Shown here piece by piece: positions 42,684-51,271 of a stretch of 64,000 bases of DNA. The stretch is from Geosporobacter subterraneus DSM 17957 (GTDB taxonomy: Bacteria; Bacillota; Clostridia; Peptostreptococcales; Thermotaleaceae). The notes beneath the pieces are model-generated. The model was not told the DNA's origin, searched no databases, and saw nothing but the letters and a program-made list of their open reading frames with translations. The stretch is from assembly GCF_900142145.1 (NCBI RefSeq), contig NZ_FQZV01000003.1:62001-126000 (forward strand), written 5' to 3'. Numbering within the stretch: position 1 is the stretch's first letter; each line of letters opens with the position of its first letter. The position numbers and the translations under genes are program-made.

Positions 42684-43898
42684 ATGGGAAATACTAAGCC
42701 TAATTTGTATGTAAAAAAACAATTACGTCAGCTGATTCCAGGAGATATACTATTACATCCTATTTACAGAACAGACGGTTTGATGCTGATCAACCAATAC
42801 AAAACGCTATCTTCTGATATTATTCAAAAGATCATTTACCACTTGCCTTCAAATACTCATGTACTTGTTGTTCCTTCACAGGATTCGTACCAGCAGTATA
42901 TCGATGAAGAGCAGTATAGAAATGCCCAGTATATTGATATGCTGCAAGAAATTATCCTGGAGCACAACAAATTGATGACAGTACCATTAACGATGATGTC
43001 TCTACTGGACCCGCATGTTAACGTGGAAACTATGAGACAAGATTCTTATTCAGAAAAAAACTATAATCCTGACAATGATTATCTGGATACTTTATATAAA
43101 TTTCCTCTTTTTTTATCTTTTGAAAACAATCTCGAATCTGCTAAGCTAAAAGAAAGAGCCTCTAGAGTCAGAAAAAAACTATATGACATCATTAGATCCA
43201 ATAATGTGCTTTGTAATGCCCTCATACCGATAAAACACTATAAAGATATACTTTTAATTCACAGTATGAATACCGTAAGCATTTCCTTAATGATTGGATT
43301 AACAATAGAACTGACAGAAGAAGAACTGGTAGATCTTGCAATTACAGCTTTACTTATAGACGCATCCTTAACAAGGCTGCCGAAAGAAACCTTTAATATT
43401 CACTTGCAGTATTCAACAAAAGGGAAGGAACTTTATCAAGTATACGTAGACTTCATTAAAAACATATCCACCGAACTCCCTATGCTTAGAAAAGAATCCA
43501 TTTTTTTCGGAATCCTCGACTATTATGAGCACTATGATGGCGGAGGCTATCCAAAAGGAAAAAGCGGCAAAGATATTGGCAGGTTTGCCAGGATCATTTC
43601 AATGGCACATTTTTATGAGGAAAAGGTGGGAGGCTATTTTCATAACAGTGGAACAAAACCTCGTGATGCAATAAGCTTAGTTTGGGAAAATAAATCGAAA
43701 AAATTTGATCCAAATATCATAGATATTTTTGTTCGCAGATCCAATTTCTTTAAAATAGGGGAGTCAATTATTATCCCGGAGTACGGTCGTGGAATAATCA
43801 CTGGTTTTGAAGACTATATAAATGTACCTCATATGCCTATCGTAAAATTTGAAAACGGCGTTACTGTAAACCTTTTGACATTACATAAGCATGAATAA
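42684..43898 (+). CDS. Degenerate HD-GYP domain protein
   Basis: A 404-residue cytoplasmic protein. Residues about 190-370 resemble an HD-GYP phosphodiesterase domain (HSMNTVSISLMIGL, DYYEHYDGGGYPKG, ARIISMAHFYEE), but the metal-binding HD pair expected in the LLHDIGK position reads LLIDASL, and the H of HHE..DGxGYP is altered. It is therefore probably not a working c-di-GMP phosphodiesterase and may be a receptor or structural derivative. The C-terminus adds a small beta domain (GESIIIPEYGRGIITGFEDY). AGGAGGGTAGAATTT fixes the start. It stands alone, with a hemerythrin gene 80 bases downstream. Confidence 0.8.
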   Translation: MGNTKPNLYVKKQLRQLIPGDILLHPIYRTDGLMLINQYKTLSSDIIQKIIYHLPSNTHVLVVPSQDSYQQYIDEEQYRNAQYIDMLQEIILEHNKLMTVPLTMMSLLDPHVNVETMRQDSYSEKNYNPDNDYLDTLYKFPLFLSFENNLESAKLKERASRVRKKLYDIIRSNNVLCNALIPIKHYKDILLIHSMNTVSISLMIGLTIELTEEELVDLAITALLIDASLTRLPKETFNIHLQYSTKGKELYQVYVDFIKNISTELPMLRKESIFFGILDYYEHYDGGGYPKGKSGKDIGRFARIISMAHFYEEKVGGYFHNSGTKPRDAISLVWENKSKKFDPNIIDIFVRRSNFFKIGESIIIPEYGRGIITGFEDYINVPHMPIVKFENGVTVNLLTLHKHE

Positions 43899-43977
43899 AG
43901 TATTAGCCATTTCTATAGGCTTCCTTTATAAAAATATGGTATAATAAGGTGTATACTTCACAAAGGGGGAAGCAGGA

Positions 43978-44394
43978 ATGTTATTCAAATGGAAGGATGC
44001 CTACAGCTGTAATGTGGAGGCAATTGACCAACAACACAAAAAACTATTTGAAATTGGATCAAAGCTATATAATATCGTAGCCTTAAAGGACGGCGCTGAT
44101 CACTATGACGAAATCATGGACGTACTGTTAGAACTAAAGGACTACACCATCTATCATTTTGATTTTGAAGAAGCGCTTATGGAAAAACATGGATTTCCAG
44201 GCCTCGGTGCCCATCTGAAAGAACATAACAGCTTTATCGATAAAATTGTTGAGCTGGAAAACGAGGACATTGATGAGAAACAAAGAAAAATCACCATGGA
44301 CATTATCATCTTTGTATCCAACTGGATTGAACAGCATATCCTAAAAAGTGATATGCAATATAAGGATTTTTTCAATAGCAAAGGTGTACACTAA
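43978..44394 (+). CDS. Bacteriohemerythrin
   Basis: A 138-residue four-helix protein that binds O2 at a di-iron centre, in anaerobes likely for oxygen sensing or scavenging. The metal ligands are in place: AIDQQHKKLF, YTIYHFDFEEALM, HLKEHNSFIDKI and WIEQHILKSDMQY. It has GGGGGAAGCAGGA upstream and a TATAAT at 43940. It is followed by a strong terminator and appears monocistronic. Confidence 0.95.
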   Translation: MLFKWKDAYSCNVEAIDQQHKKLFEIGSKLYNIVALKDGADHYDEIMDVLLELKDYTIYHFDFEEALMEKHGFPGLGAHLKEHNSFIDKIVELENEDIDEKQRKITMDIIIFVSNWIEQHILKSDMQYKDFFNSKGVH

Positions 44395-44399
44395 GCAGC

Positions 44400-44444
44400 A
44401 AAAGCAGCATTTGAGCATATTATTGAATGCTCTAAGCTGCTTTT
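44400..44444 (+). terminator. Rho-independent terminator of the hemerythrin gene
   Basis: AAAAGCAGC / GCTGCTTTT stem with an inner GAGCAT / ATGCTC extension and T tract. Confidence 0.85.
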
Positions 44445-44610
44445 TCATCTTTTAAAGAAAAATGATAAAAGGTGGCTATATCATATCACAATATAAAAGT
44501 CCTTAAAGGATTTGCAGATTTTGTTATTCCTAATGGTCTGCTAAATACAGCTTTAGACAGGACATACTAACAATAGCAGTTTCTTTAGATAGAAGAAGGA
44601 GGTTGGACAC

Positions 44611-44889
44611 TTGAAAATTAATGGTATTAAAGAAATATCCTATCAGGGACAATCGGTAGATGTCTATCTAGATGTAGAATTTGATGATGAGACTATGATC
44701 CGTTGGAACCTTGTAGATCCAGTGGTTCAGATGGTATACGCAACCCAGGAGCGGCTGGAAATGGACTACATGGAGCTGATTGATGGGGGCTTGATCGTTC
44801 ACAGCTTCGAACTGAGTGAAGAAGAGATCAGACAAATCGATGAATATGTTAAAAACAATAATATAATGGACAAGATCCAAAGTCAGTAA
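44611..44889 (+). CDS. Small conserved protein of unknown function
   Basis: A 92-residue protein not recognised. Its N-terminal half looks like a small beta sheet (VDVYLDVEFDDETMIRWNLV) and the C-terminus is an acidic helix (SEEEIRQIDEYVKNNNIM). Start TTG with AAGGAGG eight bases upstream, which together with an own terminator supports a real gene. Confidence 0.7.
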   Translation: MKINGIKEISYQGQSVDVYLDVEFDDETMIRWNLVDPVVQMVYATQERLEMDYMELIDGGLIVHSFELSEEEIRQIDEYVKNNNIMDKIQSQ

Positions 44890-44907
44890 TACAATTCTAT
44901 TTCATAT

Positions 44908-44930
44908 AGGCTGGGACTCCCAGCCTTTTA
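44908..44930 (+). terminator. Rho-independent terminator
   Basis: Eight-bp stem AGGCTGGG / CCCAGCCT with a 3-base loop and a short T run. Confidence 0.8.
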
Positions 44931-45294
44931 TACTATATTTTTGTTTTACTTCCGCTTTATCCTTAAGGTTATTGTTAAGCTCTGATCTGATCTACAGTCT
45001 TACTATATTTTGTATTTCTTCCTGCTATTAGAAGGGTAGAAAACGTATCCCTATGGCATTCTGCTAAACCTATATGCACAAATTTCTTTAAAAAACACCT
45101 CTTTATAAAATGAAAAACTGTAAAAATAAAAAAAAATCACACAGTACCTTGTATTAAAAGGTAGCTTATGATACATTATAATCATAGAGAAAATATGACC
45201 AAAAAATCAATAAATCCACTAAGCAGAAATGTACAAGGGAGCGTGCTTCTGTGCCGTTCAGATATATCTCTTGTTTGTACAGAAAGGAGTCCTA
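44931..45294 (+). other. Intergenic region with probable PadR operon promoter
   Basis: No gene seen in 364 bases, which are AT-rich. A TATAAT at 45177-45182 lies after ACCTTGTATTAAAAGGT (45146-45162), an imperfect inverted repeat that could be the operator of the PadR regulator encoded downstream. This is a suggestion from position only. Confidence 0.45.
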
Positions 45295-45618
45295 ATGAAC
45301 ATACAATTCAAAAAAGGCGTACTGGAGCTTTGCGTACTGGCTATGCTGGATCGTAAGGATTGCTATGGATATGAGCTGGTCAACGAAATCTCAAAAAATA
45401 TAGCGATTTCCGAGGGAACCATCTATCCATTGCTGCGAAGATTAAAGGAAGAAGGGTACTTCATCACATATCTTCAAGAATCGCAGGAAGGCCCGCCACG
45501 AAAATACTACAGACTGACACCCTTAGGAAAAAAAACGAAAGAGGAACTGCTGATGGAATGGTTCCGATTTGTAAAAGGAATAAATCATATTTTGGAAGGA
45601 GATGAAGAACTTGCGTAA
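45295..45618 (+). CDS. PadR family transcriptional regulator
   Basis: A 107-residue winged-helix regulator: [43 protein letters not shown] (recognition helix and wing) and [26 protein letters not shown] fixes the ATG at 45295 rather than an upstream in-frame ATG at 45229. It overlaps the DUF1700 gene by about 17 bases. PadR-DUF1700-DUF4097 is a common Firmicute operon linked to envelope stress; the inducer is unknown. Confidence 0.93.
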   Translation: MNIQFKKGVLELCVLAMLDRKDCYGYELVNEISKNIAISEGTIYPLLRRLKEEGYFITYLQESQEGPPRKYYRLTPLGKKTKEELLMEWFRFVKGINHILEGDEELA

Positions 45619-46201
45619 AGCAGAATTTCTAAATACACTGGAGCAATCCTTGAGCAACATATCCGTAGAAGAGAGAAACGAGATACTATACGACTATGAA
45701 GAACATTTTCAAATGGGCCTTGAGCAAGGAAAAACAGAAGAAGAAATTGCCGCTTCATTGGGAGATCCAAAAAATCTAGCCAAAGAATTTACTGTTGGCC
45801 ATGCACTCAAAAGGGCTGAAACGGATACCTCTACCACCAATGTACTAAGGGCTGTATTTGCAACCATAAGTCTTGGATTCTTCAATGTCATATTTATCCT
45901 GGGTCCTTTTTTGGCACTGGTTGGAATACTCACTGCACTGTTTGCCGCAGCCTTTGGCATAACCATATCAGGAGTAGCAATGTTTGGAGGTTCAATACTG
46001 TTTCCATTTTTCGGATGGAGCATGCACTTGCCCTTCAGCATCCACATGAATCCCCTGGCCACTTTCTTTGCGGCAATAGGAACCACTGCCTTAGGCATTC
46101 TATTCATTATCGGCAACTGTTATCTGTCCATGTATTTCTACAAAGCTACGCTTCAATATATTAAATTAAACTTACGTATTATCACCGGTAGGAGGGTATA
46201 A
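45602..46201 (+). CDS. DUF1700 (HAAS domain) membrane protein
   Basis: A 199-residue protein. The N-terminal HAAS domain ([40 protein letters not shown]) is followed by about three or four membrane segments ([20 protein letters not shown] and others). Such proteins pair with PadR regulators and DUF4097 proteins. AGGAG abuts the ATG at 45602; a TTG at 45611 has better spacing. The next gene starts 1 base after its stop. Confidence 0.88.
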   Translation: MKNLRKAEFLNTLEQSLSNISVEERNEILYDYEEHFQMGLEQGKTEEEIAASLGDPKNLAKEFTVGHALKRAETDTSTTNVLRAVFATISLGFFNVIFILGPFLALVGILTALFAAAFGITISGVAMFGGSILFPFFGWSMHLPFSIHMNPLATFFAAIGTTALGILFIIGNCYLSMYFYKATLQYIKLNLRIITGRRV

Positions 46202-46202
46202 C

Positions 46203-47237
46203 ATGTTTAAAAACATCAATATGAAAAAATTAATTCTCATTTTATCCCTTGTAGTAGTGGTTTCCTTTTCCCTGGCAGCCATAACTTCCTTTTTAACCAG
46301 AAGTTTTTCAATAGGAAGGAATACGGCTACTCCCAATATACAAAACCAGGAAAAAGGATCGATCGGGGGAACCGTCAGCAGAGAAATCAATGAAGAAAAG
46401 ACCTTTGATATCGATGGCTTGAAGCAAATCGATATTGAAGCGGCCAGCAGCAACATCAATATTATACCCACAACAGATGGAACAACGCTAAAAGCTCACT
46501 TTCATGGTACCGTATCCACCAGCTCTGAAAACTATATCCCTTATCTGGATGCCTCAAGCAGCGGAGACCGTATAAAACTATCCATCAAAAGAAAATCAAA
46601 TAATATCGTCGGTTTCATCAATGAAAATACAGCTTTAGATGTTTATGTCCCCAAAGCTTACAGGCAGGCCATGGATATTAGAAATGTCTCAGGAACTACA
46701 AAAATAGATACCCTAGAACACACAGATTTCAGATTTACTTCTGTATCCGGCAATTTGATTGCAAAGTCTTTAGTGGGAAATACAGCAGACTTGGGCAGCA
46801 CTTCAGGGGATATGCAAATCACGCATCTTGATGTGAAGACCTTAAACCAAAAGTCGGTGTCGGGAAAAATCACTATAGAAAACTGCAAAACAGAAGATAG
46901 CACCCTAAAGACTACCTCCGGCAATATTCGCTTAGAAAACAGTCAGGGCAACATGGATCTTGAATCCATTTCAGGAGATCTAAATGTAAGCTATGCAAGC
47001 TTTAATCATGATATCAAGGCTAAAACCACTTCAGGCAAAGTAAGCATAAAACTGCCTAAAACAGCTTCCTTTGCTATCGAAACCGATACAGTCTCCGGTA
47101 ATTTCATCAGTGATTTTCCTATTACTCTAACAGGCAGTGTAAATAAAAAAAGCATCTCCGGCAGAGTAGGGAACAGCAGTCACAAAGTCTCAATCCGAAC
47201 AGTATCCGGCGATATCCAGCTCCATCCGATAAAATAA
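46203..47237 (+). CDS. DUF4097 family beta-strand repeat protein
   Basis: A 344-residue protein with an N-terminal membrane anchor (LILILSLVVVVSFSLAAITS, about residues 9-28) and an outside domain of repeated short strands that contain SG turns (VSGTTKIDTL, VSGNLIAKSL, TSGDMQITHL, VSGKITIENC, TSGNIRLENS and so on). That is the right-handed beta-solenoid pattern of DUF4097. It likely monitors or interacts with the envelope. It ends the PadR operon. Confidence 0.9.
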   Translation: MFKNINMKKLILILSLVVVVSFSLAAITSFLTRSFSIGRNTATPNIQNQEKGSIGGTVSREINEEKTFDIDGLKQIDIEAASSNINIIPTTDGTTLKAHFHGTVSTSSENYIPYLDASSSGDRIKLSIKRKSNNIVGFINENTALDVYVPKAYRQAMDIRNVSGTTKIDTLEHTDFRFTSVSGNLIAKSLVGNTADLGSTSGDMQITHLDVKTLNQKSVSGKITIENCKTEDSTLKTTSGNIRLENSQGNMDLESISGDLNVSYASFNHDIKAKTTSGKVSIKLPKTASFAIETDTVSGNFISDFPITLTGSVNKKSISGRVGNSSHKVSIRTVSGDIQLHPIK

Positions 47238-47387
47238 GAACTATTCGTCAAAAATACAAGAGCATTGCCGTAAGATGTTGAAATATCACTATTTCCACGG
47301 AAATATAATTTCCGGAAAAACATGTACTGCTTCTATGGATTCTGGGTTATAATGGTAAATATATATTCCAATCATAGAGGTGAAAAA

Positions 47388-47897
47388 ATGCTGACAAGAT
47401 TAACACCAAAGCATTACGCAGAATCCGTATTCCAAATAGATATAAACCTTTTAAAGAAAAAACAGATCAGAGGCCTGATTATCGATATTGACAATACACT
47501 GGTACAGTGGGATAAAAAATACGCCAGCGATGCAGTCAAGGCTTGGCTCTTGGAACTGCAGGAAACAGGCTTCTCTATCTGTCTTGTGTCCAACAATACA
47601 GAGGACCGAGTGGTGGTATTCAATGAAACCTTAAAGCTGCCGGCTATCCATAGAGCAAGAAAGCCTCGCAGAGGGCCATTTCGGCGAGCTATGGAGATCA
47701 TGGGTACCATTCCGGATACCACGGCGGTAATCGGCGACCAACTCTTTACCGATATATTGGGCGGAAACCGCTTGGGATTGTTTACCATACTTGTGGTTCC
47801 CCTGGAGGGGAGAGAATTTTGGTGGACTACCTTGGTACGCAAGGTAGAGAGGCATGTATTAAAGGCGGTACTTTCAAATTATCATATGGATAAATAA
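47388..47897 (+). CDS. yqeG: YqeG family HAD phosphatase
   Basis: A 169-residue HAD IIIA hydrolase with the nucleophile motif LIIDIDNTLVQW, CLVSNNTEDRV and VIGDQLFTDILGGNRLG. YqeG-type enzymes are linked with phosphatidylglycerophosphate phosphatase activity; the substrate here is not established. AGGTGAAAAA before the ATG at 47388 decides the start over an upstream ATG at 47322. It has its own terminator. Confidence 0.92.
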   Translation: MLTRLTPKHYAESVFQIDINLLKKKQIRGLIIDIDNTLVQWDKKYASDAVKAWLLELQETGFSICLVSNNTEDRVVVFNETLKLPAIHRARKPRRGPFRRAMEIMGTIPDTTAVIGDQLFTDILGGNRLGLFTILVVPLEGREFWWTTLVRKVERHVLKAVLSNYHMDK

Positions 47898-47906
47898 TAG
47901 ATCTAG

Positions 47907-47946
47907 AAAGCTGTATTATTTACATGTTAAATTATACAGCTTTTAA
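47907..47946 (+). terminator. Rho-independent terminator of yqeG
   Basis: Ten-bp stem AAAGCTGTAT / ATACAGCTTT with a loop of 17 bases and a T/A tract. Confidence 0.8.
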
Positions 47947-48335
47947 ATTTGCCTCATTCTGAGACCAAGTATTAGCAAGACATCTTCTCTTTGCTACAGC
48001 ATATGGTGTCTGCTGATGTCGAATTTAGTTTAAGGAGACATGTTTACTGCTGTAAAAATGGATATAAAGTGATAATATCTAATCCTGACTTCAACAGTAT
48101 TTTACAGTTTTTTTATATCCTAACAGGATTTTAGATAATTTCGTCGAATAAGTAATAAAAAAATAATAAACCTTGAACAGTTGAACTACAGATACATTTG
48201 GACGCCTTATGCTGTAGGGATGTGGCGGCGTAACCGGCTAACAATCGATGGGTATTGTTAGCTTTTTTTTCAGATTTTATTTTCGTTTTTTTAGGCAATT
48301 ATCAGTCTTTATGACTACTGAGAGGACGGAATCTA
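47947..48335 (+). promoter_or_regulatory. pilB leader region with attenuator-like terminator
   Basis: No gene seen in 389 bases. A classic terminator lies in front of pilB: GCTAACAAT (48237-48245), 8-base loop, ATTGTTAGC (48254-48262), then eight T residues, 66 bases before the pilB start. It is preceded by a small structured region with the pair ACGCC (48202) / GGCGT (48227) and AACCGGCT, whose last bases overlap the terminator arm. Farther up, ATCTAATCCTG and CAGGATTTTAGAT (48079-48139) form another hairpin. The layout suggests transcription attenuation; the sensor is unknown. Confidence 0.55.
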
Positions 48336-50012
48336 ATGAATGTTAAAAATAAAAGATTAGGTGACCTATTGGTTGAAGCCAGCTTAATTACAGAAGAGCA
48401 GCTGATAGATGCCTTACAGCTGCAAAAAAAATTAAATAAAAAACTCGGCGAGGTTCTTATAGAAGAAGGCATACTCCAGGAAAAACAAATCATCGAGGTT
48501 TTAGAGTTTCAGCTGGGTATCCCCCATGTAGTATTAGACAAGTATTATATAAATCCGGATATACCAAAGCTGATCAGCGAAAAAGTTGCAAGACGACATA
48601 TATTGATTCCTATCCGGATAGAAAGAGGCAAACTGGTAGTAGCTATGTCAGATCCTTTAAACATATTTGCCATGGATGATATCAAGCTCATTACAGGTTA
48701 TGATGTGGAGCCAGTGATTGCTACCCGCAAAGATGTTTTAATGGCTATTGATCAGTACTATCAAAAGGCTAGTGCAGAAAAAGCTTTAGAGGAGTTTAAA
48801 GAAAGCTATGATGAAATCGCTGAAGAGATTGACGAAGAAAGCCTGGCCCAGATCAATAACGCTCCAGTAGTAAAGCTGGTAAACTCAATCATCTCTCAAG
48901 CAGTGAAAATGAGAGCCAGTGATATACATATAGAACCCTATGAGAGAATTCTACGAGTTCGTTTTCGGGTAGACGGCGAGTTACAAGAGAATATGACACC
49001 ATCCAAATCCAGCCATTCCGCCATTGTCACCCGAATCAAAATCATGGGAAAGATGGATATTGCAGAAAAGCGAATTCCTCAGGATGGCAGAGTAGAGATG
49101 AATGTAGACGGCAGAGAGGTTGACATGCGGATTTCTGTTATGCCTACTGTATATGGCGAAAAAGTTGTAATACGTCTGCTTGATAGAAGCGGTGTAATTA
49201 TCAGTAAAAGTGAATTAGGTTTTACACCAAAAAATCTACAGGTATTTGACCAAATTATCAAAAACCCCTTTGGGATTATCCTCGTTACAGGTCCAACTGG
49301 GAGTGGAAAAACCACTACTCTCTATGCCGCCCTTAGAGAATTAAATGATGTACAAAAAAACATCATTACCGTGGAAGACCCTGTGGAATACAGACTGGAA
49401 GGAATAAATCAGTCTCAAGTAAACATAAAGGCGGGTTTAACCTTCGCCAGCGGACTCCGTGCTATACTGCGGCAGGATCCAGACATCGTTATGATCGGAG
49501 AAATCCGGGATGCAGAGACAGCACAGATCGCAGTACGGGCAGCCATAACAGGTCATCTTGTCCTCAGTACCGTTCATACAAATGATACTGCATCCACGAT
49601 TGCCAGATTGGTGGACATGGGTATTGAACCTTACCTGATCTCCAGTTCAGTGGTTGGCATCATAGCCCAGCGTCTGGTAAAAAAAATTTGTACTAACTGT
49701 AAGACTGCCTATCCTCCTAGTGCTGGAGAAATCCAACTGTTGGAATTGACTGACGGAATGATGCTGTATAAAGGGGAAGGATGCAATGCCTGCAATCAAA
49801 CCGGTTATCGGGGCAGAACCTCTATACATGAGATTATGCCTATCACCAAGGATATCAAAAGGCTTATTGATGAGCGAAGCAATACAGAGGATTTGAGAAG
49901 AGCTGCGGTGGATCAGGGGATGACGACACTTCGTCAAAGCTGCAGAGAACTGGTTATCAGTGGAATCACTACTGTAGATGAGCTGCTCCGAATGACCTAC
50001 AATCTAGATTAA
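48336..50012 (+). CDS. pilB: Type IV pilus assembly ATPase PilB with MshEN domain
   Basis: The 558-residue extension motor. The N-terminus has two MshEN-type repeats, RLGDLLVEASLITEEQLIDA and KLGEVLIEEGILQEKQIIEV, a family known to bind c-di-GMP in MshE. The ATPase core has Walker A GPTGSGKTTT, the Asp box, MIGEIRDAETA (Walker B) and HLVLSTVHTND, and a zinc-binding set CTNC ... CNAC. It is the first gene of the pilus locus, with pilT 12 bases downstream. The start at 48336 has an AGAGGACGG site. Confidence 0.96.
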   Translation: MNVKNKRLGDLLVEASLITEEQLIDALQLQKKLNKKLGEVLIEEGILQEKQIIEVLEFQLGIPHVVLDKYYINPDIPKLISEKVARRHILIPIRIERGKLVVAMSDPLNIFAMDDIKLITGYDVEPVIATRKDVLMAIDQYYQKASAEKALEEFKESYDEIAEEIDEESLAQINNAPVVKLVNSIISQAVKMRASDIHIEPYERILRVRFRVDGELQENMTPSKSSHSAIVTRIKIMGKMDIAEKRIPQDGRVEMNVDGREVDMRISVMPTVYGEKVVIRLLDRSGVIISKSELGFTPKNLQVFDQIIKNPFGIILVTGPTGSGKTTTLYAALRELNDVQKNIITVEDPVEYRLEGINQSQVNIKAGLTFASGLRAILRQDPDIVMIGEIRDAETAQIAVRAAITGHLVLSTVHTNDTASTIARLVDMGIEPYLISSSVVGIIAQRLVKKICTNCKTAYPPSAGEIQLLELTDGMMLYKGEGCNACNQTGYRGRTSIHEIMPITKDIKRLIDERSNTEDLRRAAVDQGMTTLRQSCRELVISGITTVDELLRMTYNLD

Positions 50013-50024
50013 GGGGGAATGAGA

Positions 50025-51080
50025 ATGGACATTTTAAGCCTATTGGAAAAAGCAGTAGCGGCTAGAGCATCAGATTTACATATTACTGTTAATGTACCAC
50101 CGATCATCAGAGTAGACGGACACTTGGAAAAAATGGGAGATACAACACTCAGCTCAGAGGATACCGCAGTCTTAGCGAGACAAATGCTGACGGTGGAGCA
50201 AATCAAACAACTGGAGCAAAAAGGTGAATTGGATTTATCCTTTTCCAACCCAGGCTTAGGAAGATTCCGTATGAACATCTACAAGCAGCGGGGAAGCTAC
50301 TGCATGGCCATACGGGTGGTGAATATCCATATTCCATCTTTGGAGGATTTAGGACTGCCCCCCAGTGTTAAAGAGCTGACGAAGAAAACAAGGGGTCTTA
50401 TTCTGGTAACGGGACCAACGGGAAGCGGAAAATCCACTACCTTAGCTTCTATGATCGACTTGATCAATCATGAGCGAAGCGGTCATGTACTAACCTTAGA
50501 AGATCCCATAGAATATCTCCATAAGCACAACAAATGCATTATCAACCAGCGGGAAATAGGTGATGATACCCAATCCTTCAGTAAGGGACTAAGAGCAGCA
50601 CTCCGTCAGGACCCTGATGTTATTTTGGTTGGCGAGATGCGTGATTTAGAAACCATGAGCATCGCCATCACTGCGGCTGAAACAGGACATTTAGTACTGT
50701 CTACCCTCCATACCATTGGTGCAGCAAAGACCATTGACCGGATTATAGACGTATTTCCGCCTTATCAGCAGCAGCAGATCCGTATCCAGCTGGCAGCAGT
50801 ATTGGAAGGAATTATCTCGCAGCAGCTGCTGCCTAAGCAAGAAGGACATGGAAGGGTCGCTGCCTTTGAAGTTATGCTGGCAAATAACGCCATACGAAAC
50901 CTGATCCGAGAGGGCAAAACTCATCAGATCCAAACCTCGATTCAAACAGGAATCAAAGCTGGGATGCAGACGATGGATTATTCTCTCATGGAACTGTACA
51001 AGCAGGGCATCATCTCCAAAGAAAATGCACTGAACTACTCTTTAGACCTGGATATGATGAAAAAAACCATCGGCTTCTAG
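50025..51080 (+). CDS. pilT: Type IV pilus retraction ATPase PilT
   Basis: The 351-residue retraction motor. N-terminal PAS-like part (ASDLHITVNVPPIIRVDG), Walker A VTGPTGSGKSTT, Asp box LEDPIEYLH, Walker B ILVGEMRDLETM, and the PilT-specific AIRNLIREGKTHQI. AAGGGGG is 8 bases before the ATG at 50025, so it is preferred to 50019. It follows pilB directly. Confidence 0.96.
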   Translation: MDILSLLEKAVAARASDLHITVNVPPIIRVDGHLEKMGDTTLSSEDTAVLARQMLTVEQIKQLEQKGELDLSFSNPGLGRFRMNIYKQRGSYCMAIRVVNIHIPSLEDLGLPPSVKELTKKTRGLILVTGPTGSGKSTTLASMIDLINHERSGHVLTLEDPIEYLHKHNKCIINQREIGDDTQSFSKGLRAALRQDPDVILVGEMRDLETMSIAITAAETGHLVLSTLHTIGAAKTIDRIIDVFPPYQQQQIRIQLAAVLEGIISQQLLPKQEGHGRVAAFEVMLANNAIRNLIREGKTHQIQTSIQTGIKAGMQTMDYSLMELYKQGIISKENALNYSLDLDMMKKTIGF

Positions 51081-51088
51081 TCTAAACT

Positions 51089-51157
51089 GTCATCCTGCGC
51101 ACAGTGAAACGAAGTCGAAGGATCTTAATGTAGGGAACGACGCCCTCGTCGTTCCGG
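51089..51157. repeat. Two dispersed repeats side by side between pilT and pilC
   Basis: TGTCATCCTGCGCACAGTGA with AACGAAGTCGAAGGATCTTA (51089-51128) is the GTCATCCTGAG family also at 23653 and 62431. It is joined directly to TGTAGGGAACGACGCCCTCG with TCGTTCCGG (51129-51157), a member of the TAGGG palindrome family. Confidence 0.78.
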
Positions 51158-51222
51158 AAAATCATAATTTATTATTTGATTCTTAATCATATGGGTGGCT
51201 TTTATCTACACCCCTATAATAC

Positions 51223-51251
51223 TGTAGGGAGCAAGCCTGTGTGCTGTTCCA
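51223..51251. repeat. Copy of the TGTAGGGA palindrome
   Basis: TGTAGGGAGCAAGCCTGTGT then GCTGTTCCA, a degenerate member of the dispersed palindrome, 21 bases before the pilC start. Confidence 0.65.
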
Positions 51252-51271
51252 CACGAATTCGAGGTGATTAT

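Noticed and set aside
48180-48262. Type II c-di-GMP riboswitch before pilB
   Set aside because: The 3' part (short hairpin followed by AACCGGC) resembles the class, but no 5' strand with GGAAA and no partner for CCGGCT was found upstream, so I only call an unknown attenuator-like leader.
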